This document shows positions 60,531-64,000 of a DNA stretch of 64,000 bases, one piece after another. How positions within the stretch are numbered: position 1 is the first letter of the stretch; the number at the start of each line of letters is the position of its first letter. Source of the DNA: Streptomyces sp. TSRI0107 (GTDB lineage Bacteria > Actinomycetota > Actinomycetes > Streptomycetales > Streptomycetaceae). The notes below the pieces were generated by a model that made no database searches, was not told the DNA's origin, and saw only the letters and a list, made by a program, of their open reading frames with translations. The stretch is taken from the NCBI RefSeq assembly GCF_001905845.1, contig NZ_LIVZ01000010.1, positions 1-64,000 of the forward strand. Reading direction: 5' to 3'. A program made the position numbers and the translations under genes.

Positions 60531-60812
60531 GTGACTGACGACGACGTTGACTTCCCGCCCGGCGACGGCCCCACCAGCGGTATCTCCGTCACCTTGACCG
60601 CCGGAACTCTGCAGGCCATCCGTGAGCGGGTCGGCAAGCGAGGCGTCTCGGCCTACCTGGAGAAGGCGGCCCAGCGGCAGATCGAGCGCGACAAGCTGGA
60701 CGAGCTGATCGCGGACTTCGACAAGGTGCACGGCCCGGCCGACGCCGAGGCCGTGGCGGCCAAGCGTGCCCGGCTGACTGGAGACGCCCCGAACGCAGGG
60801 GCGGCAGCGTGA
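60531..60812 (+). CDS. vapB: VapB-like antitoxin
   Basis: A 93-residue protein. The first half, GISVTLTAGTLQAIRERVGKRGVSAYLEKAAQRQIER, has the ribbon-helix-helix pattern of CopG/VapB antitoxins. The acidic C-terminal half (DELIADFDKVHGPADAEAVAAKRARL) should wrap the toxin. The start is GTG with no spaced ribosome site, fitting a leaderless transcript. A palindromic operator precedes it, and its stop overlaps the PIN toxin GTG by 4 bp. Confidence 0.82.
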   Translation: MTDDDVDFPPGDGPTSGISVTLTAGTLQAIRERVGKRGVSAYLEKAAQRQIERDKLDELIADFDKVHGPADAEAVAAKRARLTGDAPNAGAAA

Positions 60813-61207
60813 GCGGTGTCCTGGTTCTGGACAGCGAGGGCCTGGCGAAGGCCGTACAGCGGGATCGGGAGATCCACGAGTGGCTGACGGCGGCTCGCGA
60901 CGCGGACTTGGCCGTGATCACCTCGGCGGCAGTGTTGGTCGAGGTGATCCATCCGAAGATCAACGACGCCGCACTGAAGTGGACCATGTCCCGCCTGAGC
61001 GTCGAGCCTGTGACCCAAGCCGTCGCACAATCCGCTGCCGCCTTGCTGCGGGCAGCGGGGCTGCACGGCCACAAGTACGCCATCGACGCCATGCTGTGCG
61101 CGACCGCCTTGCAGCATCCCGGCCGGGTGACGATTCTGACTTCGGACGTGGAAGACATCGCGCTGCTCACCGCCGAGCATCCCCGCCTGAGCGCCGAGAA
61201 GGTCTGA
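60809..61207 (+). CDS. vapC: VapC-like PIN-domain toxin
   Basis: A 132-residue PIN-domain endoribonuclease. The acidic metal-site residues are visible: Asp8 (LVLDSEG), Glu45 (VLVEVIH), Asp93 (YAIDAMLC) and Asp113/Asp116 (TSDVED). It should cleave RNA, by family usually a tRNA or rRNA, when freed from the antitoxin. It is coupled to vapB by a 4-bp overlap. It marks the left end of a lower-GC, gene-poor stretch that runs to a recombinase fragment. Confidence 0.85.
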   Translation: MSGVLVLDSEGLAKAVQRDREIHEWLTAARDADLAVITSAAVLVEVIHPKINDAALKWTMSRLSVEPVTQAVAQSAAALLRAAGLHGHKYAIDAMLCATALQHPGRVTILTSDVEDIALLTAEHPRLSAEKV

Positions 61208-61299
61208 GCCGCGCCGCCTTGCAGAAGCGGCGCTCGCCGCGCGGACGCGGCTCTGGCTCAGCGGTCTCCTGCCCAGGCGGCAGGCCGGCTGGGGGGCAC

Positions 61300-61600
61300 C
61301 CTGTCTAAATGCCTCCGGCTCGATGTCGGTCGACTTCGTCACCGTGGCCCGGCTCAGCTTGTTCACTTGGCGCACGACGCTTGAATCGGCTTCGAGCGGA
61401 CCGAGCTCGCTGAGGATCTCCGGATCGAGTTCGGCTTCCGTGCATGGCCTGGATCGACCGACTCAGCAGGTCGGGCTCCGATTCGACCCGGTCAACGATT
61501 CGAGCGATGACGTAGTCATGGAGCGGGTGACGAGAATCAACTCGCGCGCCCAGCTTGGGAATCTGAGGTTGTCTAGGAGTGGTCGCCGAGCTGACCTGCG
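61300..61600 (-). pseudogene. Frameshifted remnant of an unknown gene
   Basis: On the minus strand two adjacent frames read like one protein. The first segment contains GARVDSRHPLHDYVIARIV and DRVESEPDLLSRSIQAMHG; after a shift near 61450 the second contains EAELDPEILSELGPLEADSS and VVRQVNKLSRATVTKSTDIE. No start or full frame survives. I do not recognise the family. The rest of 61208-61775 shows no gene; two TCTGGCACG direct repeats occur near 61670-61690. Confidence 0.4.
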
Positions 61601-61775
61601 GTGGAGCGGCCCCGGAGCCTGACAGGCTGGCCCCTGGTCACCGCCATTCCCCGTGGTTCCCTGCACGATCTGGCACGGTTCTGGCACGATCTCTTCGTCT
61701 GCTTGTAGCAGTACCGGGCCGGTGCCCGACCGGTTTGCGAAGCCTGGGCAGTGGCCACGCGATGGGGGAGGGGCA

Positions 61776-62138
61776 ATGAGGATCAAAGACCCGGAGTACC
61801 CGGCAGCGGTCGAAGCGGCCGTGGAGATCCTGCGGGAGTGGGCCCGTCGGGGACAGACCATCACGTACGGGGAGTTGAGCGCCGAGTTGGAGGCACGGGG
61901 CTTCGACTCCATTCCACCTCACCGCGGAGTTATGACCTACCTGCTCAAGGATGTATGCCTCCACTGTAATGAGGACGGACGAGCACCGATGCTTTCGGCG
62001 ATCGTGGTGAACAAGGCGAGCCGGGAGCCATCCGACCAGTTCTCCAGCCTTGCTCGAAACCTGCCCTTCTCCCGCCCAGCCAACTGGACCTGGCGGGACG
62101 AGCAGCAGCAGGTGTTCGCTCAGCACCGCGAGGAATGA
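61776..62138 (+). CDS. Hypothetical protein, weakly alkyltransferase-like (ATL/MGMT winged helix)
   Basis: A 120-residue protein with a good GGAGGGG ribosome site. After an N-terminal helix (AAVEAAVEILREWARRGQ) it reads TITYGELSAELEARGF, then MLSAIVVNKASREPSDQF. This is reminiscent of the DNA-binding half of O6-alkylguanine transferase-like proteins, but the PCHR motif is absent. The likeness is weak. It is the first gene of the low-GC stretch, with codon usage less GC-biased than upstream genes. Confidence 0.6.
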   Translation: MRIKDPEYPAAVEAAVEILREWARRGQTITYGELSAELEARGFDSIPPHRGVMTYLLKDVCLHCNEDGRAPMLSAIVVNKASREPSDQFSSLARNLPFSRPANWTWRDEQQQVFAQHREE

Positions 62139-62521
62139 CATCAGCCCTCGACACTCGCTTTAGGAGTTCGATCTAAGCTCGGCCTGGTCGGCACCTGCCT
62201 CGTCTACCGCTGCCACATGTGGATGACGTGTGCCGCCGCCGTCCGGGGTCGTTGATGTCAGCGTTGGATGTAAGTGGAGCAGCTTCGACACCTGGCCGAG
62301 GTGGCCGCGGCTTCCGACCCAAGCGGCGCAGATCCCGCTGTCGAGGAAGGCTTTTGTCAGTACAGCCGGATTCCGATCTTGGCGTCATTCCTGTGCGTCC
62401 GCGGCTACGGTTCTGTTCGGCGAAGTACCTGTTCGCTGGCTCCATTTGCGGCGCGATCGTCAAGAAAGATCGAGTCTCCTGAACCGGAGACCGACGACAC
62501 CATCGGGGAACTGAGGACTTA
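62139..62521. other. Region without a recognisable gene
   Basis: 383 bp of reduced GC. A short plus-strand frame (62274-62522) has no ribosome site and no family pattern. I see only the GAGGAC ribosome site near its end, belonging to the next gene. Confidence 0.4.
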
Positions 62522-62701
62522 ATGAGCGAACGCTTTCCAGACGTCGACTGATACTGCGACAGGTGCGGAGAGCACCTAAACGATCAAGCTGGCTTCGATG
62601 ACCATCGTTACACGTGGAAGTGCGAAGAGTGTGGACACAAGAACAGTATTTCGAGGGACAATATCTACGACTCCCACGAAGACTTCCATGGATCAGCATG
62701 A
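62522..62701 (+). pseudogene. Zinc-ribbon protein gene interrupted by a single in-frame TGA
   Basis: Starting at ATG 62522 behind GAGGAC, the frame reads MSERFPDVD, then TGA (62549-62551), then YCDRCGEHLNDQAGF and WKCEECGHKNSIS and on to a second TGA at 62699-62701: 59 codons if the first stop is passed. The CxxC pairs (CDRC, CEEC) form an intact zinc ribbon. As I recall, relatives have DVDWYCD here, so the TGA probably replaced a conserved TGG (Trp). All else is undamaged, suggesting a very recent nonsense mutation, a base error, or readthrough. Confidence 0.65.
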
Positions 62702-62738
62702 CCCGAGGCCGTTCTCTGAATAGCGCACGGAGGGCTTG

Positions 62739-63083
62739 ATGGCATTCGACACGAGTGACTATGACGAGATTCGCTCGATGAAGCGTGACGACTGCTATTA
62801 CTTCACTTATCCAATCGAGTACATCATCGATCGAACGGGCGACGAGAATTCGGACGAATACGTGATTGGAAACACGACGATCGACGTTCAATTTGACTGG
62901 CATGACGGTGACGACAGTCAGGCGCCCGGCTATCGACTCAGTTACAAGGTCAACAACTACGACCAAATTCCGGTCGGCTATAACGGATCAGAATCCGATC
63001 TGCTTGACCAGATCTACTCGGACATCCAAGACGACTTGCGCGCTTCCGGGATCGAGGTCGGCGCGGTCGAAACCTGGTTCTAG
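62739..63083 (+). CDS. Acidic hypothetical protein
   Basis: A 114-residue, strongly acidic, Tyr/Asp-rich protein with GGAGGGC upstream of ATG 62739 (a TTG at 62736 is also possible). Segments such as CYYFTYPIEYIIDRTGDE and TTIDVQFDWHDGDDSQAPGYRLSYKV suggest a small beta-rich fold. No membrane helix, signal or recognised domain is seen. GC content is far below the chromosomal norm of the window, pointing to transfer. It lies 37 bp after the interrupted zinc-ribbon gene and may share its transcript. Family unknown. Confidence 0.7.
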   Translation: MAFDTSDYDEIRSMKRDDCYYFTYPIEYIIDRTGDENSDEYVIGNTTIDVQFDWHDGDDSQAPGYRLSYKVNNYDQIPVGYNGSESDLLDQIYSDIQDDLRASGIEVGAVETWF

Positions 63084-63122
63084 GTGATTGCTGTCTATTT
63101 GTCGTCCGGTCAGCGGAGCTAG

Positions 63123-63304
63123 GCCCTGTCGTTTGGATCATCCCGGCGTCGCAGGATCTGGCACGCACATCTGCCGCGTTGTCGTCAGTCGCCGACGCGC
63201 CGCGTCGACTCCCTCCTCCGCCTTGCAGCTGCACGCACCAGACCCCGCTCGACTCGGCCAGGACGCACCGTCCCTCGCAGCCGGGCTGATTCAAACGACA
63301 AAGC
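63123..63304. mobile_element. MITE copy 3 (182 bp, different ends)
   Basis: It is flanked by CTAG on both sides (63119-63122, 63305-63308). The terminal inverted repeats are GCCCTGTCGTTTGGATCA and, reversed, GCTTTGTCGTTTGAATCA. The ends differ from copies 1 and 2, but the core is shared: CCGCGTTGTCGTCA, a CGACGCG-C-CGCGTCG hairpin, and CTCCCTCCTCCGCCTTGC. Its stem replaces T-A with C-G pairs relative to the other copies. Confidence 0.8.
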
Positions 63305-63308
63305 CTAG

Positions 63309-63867
63309 ATCGTCGGCCTGCGACAGATCCTAGGCAAGTACCGCAAGTGATACCGCAGGAGAGCCGTCACTAGCCAACGGCCCCGGTGCAGTTCGTCGCG
63401 GTGCAGCTATCGGTTCGAGCTATGCCCCGAAACGGGCGGGGTTTACGGCCGAGGCGGTCACCCAGTGAGTCTCGATGCAGTCGGCCGCTGGCAGCCCTGT
63501 CGTGCCACCACACCTGAGCTGTGAAGGGCCGGGGAGAGAGGTCCCCTCTCTGGCCCCGGCGGCAAGCCGGCCGTGATCGGCATTGCTAGACGATTCTCGT
63601 GAGGAACCCTGCGAGCACGCTCGGTAGCTTTATCTGGTCCCCCGGCAACTCGTCTGCCAGGCACCCTCATGACCACGGCTGACCCCTGCTCTGGCACGAA
63701 AGTGGAGCGAAGCTCAGCCGACGAAGTTAGCCACGACGGCGGTTGCGTCAACTGATCAGGCGCGCGTATGCCTCGCTGCACCCCCACCGGCCTCAGCCAC
63801 GCTATCGGCCGTCGACCACAGGGCATCCCATGACAGCCGATCCGTGAGGATGCCACCCAAGCAATAG
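63309..63867. other. Region without a recognisable gene
   Basis: 559 bp with many stops in the plausible frames. A minus-strand frame at 63458-63856 has no ribosome site and no family pattern. It probably holds decayed sequence upstream of the recombinase fragment. Confidence 0.45.
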
Positions 63868-64000
63868 GAATCCTACCGAGGCCGGCATTCGGAGTCGTAC
63901 GTTGAGCCGGGGTCGGACGGGCTGATCTTCGTCGGCGAGAAAGGGGCTCCCTTCCGGCGCAGCACCTTTGGGCGGAAGTGGGCCGCGCTGATCTACCAGC
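63868..64000 (+). pseudogene. Fragment of a tyrosine recombinase (phage-type integrase)
   Basis: The frame opens after a stop at 63865-63867 and runs off the right edge. It reads YVEPGSDG, LIFVGEKGAPFRRSTFGRKW and on, typical of the stretch just before the catalytic HxLRH box in actinobacterial integrases. The N-terminal arm-binding and core-binding domains are absent upstream, so this is a truncated copy, at least at its 5' end. The catalytic residues would lie beyond the window. With VapBC and the low-GC genes it suggests a decayed integrative element. Confidence 0.7.

Noticed and set aside
61323..61622. Plus-strand open frame of 99 codons
   Set aside because: No ribosome site or family pattern; the minus strand of the same DNA reads better as a frameshifted remnant.
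63458..63856. Minus-strand open frame of 132 codons
   Set aside because: Composition and lack of start signals suggest chance; no domain pattern.

Overview
The window is chromosomal DNA from a Streptomyces or a very close relative. The evidence is the very high GC content, frequent GTG starts, 1 to 4 bp ATGA/GTGA/TGATG gene overlaps, and marker families: rppA type III PKS with a CYP158-like P450, an ECF41 sigma factor, DUF2637, SpoIIE-type PP2C phosphatases and a CHAT-domain giant protein. Base composition is uniform to about 60.5 kb. It then drops and the coding becomes patchy, as in a decayed genomic island.

Layout. (1) 1-8.3 kb: a tight operon of free-standing assembly-line parts: an IMPase-like phosphatase, adenylating enzyme, carrier protein, second adenylating enzyme, serine-hydrolase-fold protein with Cys at the nucleophile position, and condensation-like enzyme. 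A DesA-like PLP decarboxylase follows. I do not recognise the product. (2) 8.5-13.4 kb: DUF2637 protein, gene fragment, multicopper oxidase, and a MerR regulator divergent from a two-gene membrane operon. (3) 13.5-18 kb: Sel1-repeat protein, a MITE, ECF41 sigma factor and its NDH-2-like oxidoreductase. (4) 18-25 kb: a CHAT protease locus with two divergent companions and a signal-less ligand-binding protein. (5) 25-41 kb: flavodoxin, DUF72, second MITE, secreted peptidase, one-polypeptide assimilatory nitrate reductase, NfeD-flotillin pair, TetR/azoreductase/SugE module with two clear operators, MFS, PAP2 and small proteins. (6) 41-48.4 kb: a conserved membrane protein, a 1198-residue PutP-PAS-GAF-SpoIIE-HATPase fusion, and a second PAS-GAF-SpoIIE phosphatase. 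(7) 48.5-51.2 kb: the rppA/P450 pigment genes. (8) 51.3-60.5 kb: GT-C-like membrane protein, molybdopterin oxidoreductase, methyltransferase, DUF2064 and GT2 glycosyltransferases, a two-component system, an epimerase with a zinc-knuckle-like insert, and a DM13 protein. (9) 60.5-64 kb: VapBC, small low-GC genes, a zinc-ribbon gene interrupted by TGA, a third MITE and the end of a tyrosine recombinase.

The best candidates for something undescribed are the fusion of a Na+/proline symporter to a complete partner-switching phosphatase/kinase pair (42718-46314), the small assembly line with the Cys-for-Ser hydrolase homologue (938-6730), and the CHAT locus (18053-24930). The three MITEs share a core hairpin with compensatory base changes. 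One sits just upstream of the ECF41 gene, and another supplies the stop codon of a secreted peptidase gene.
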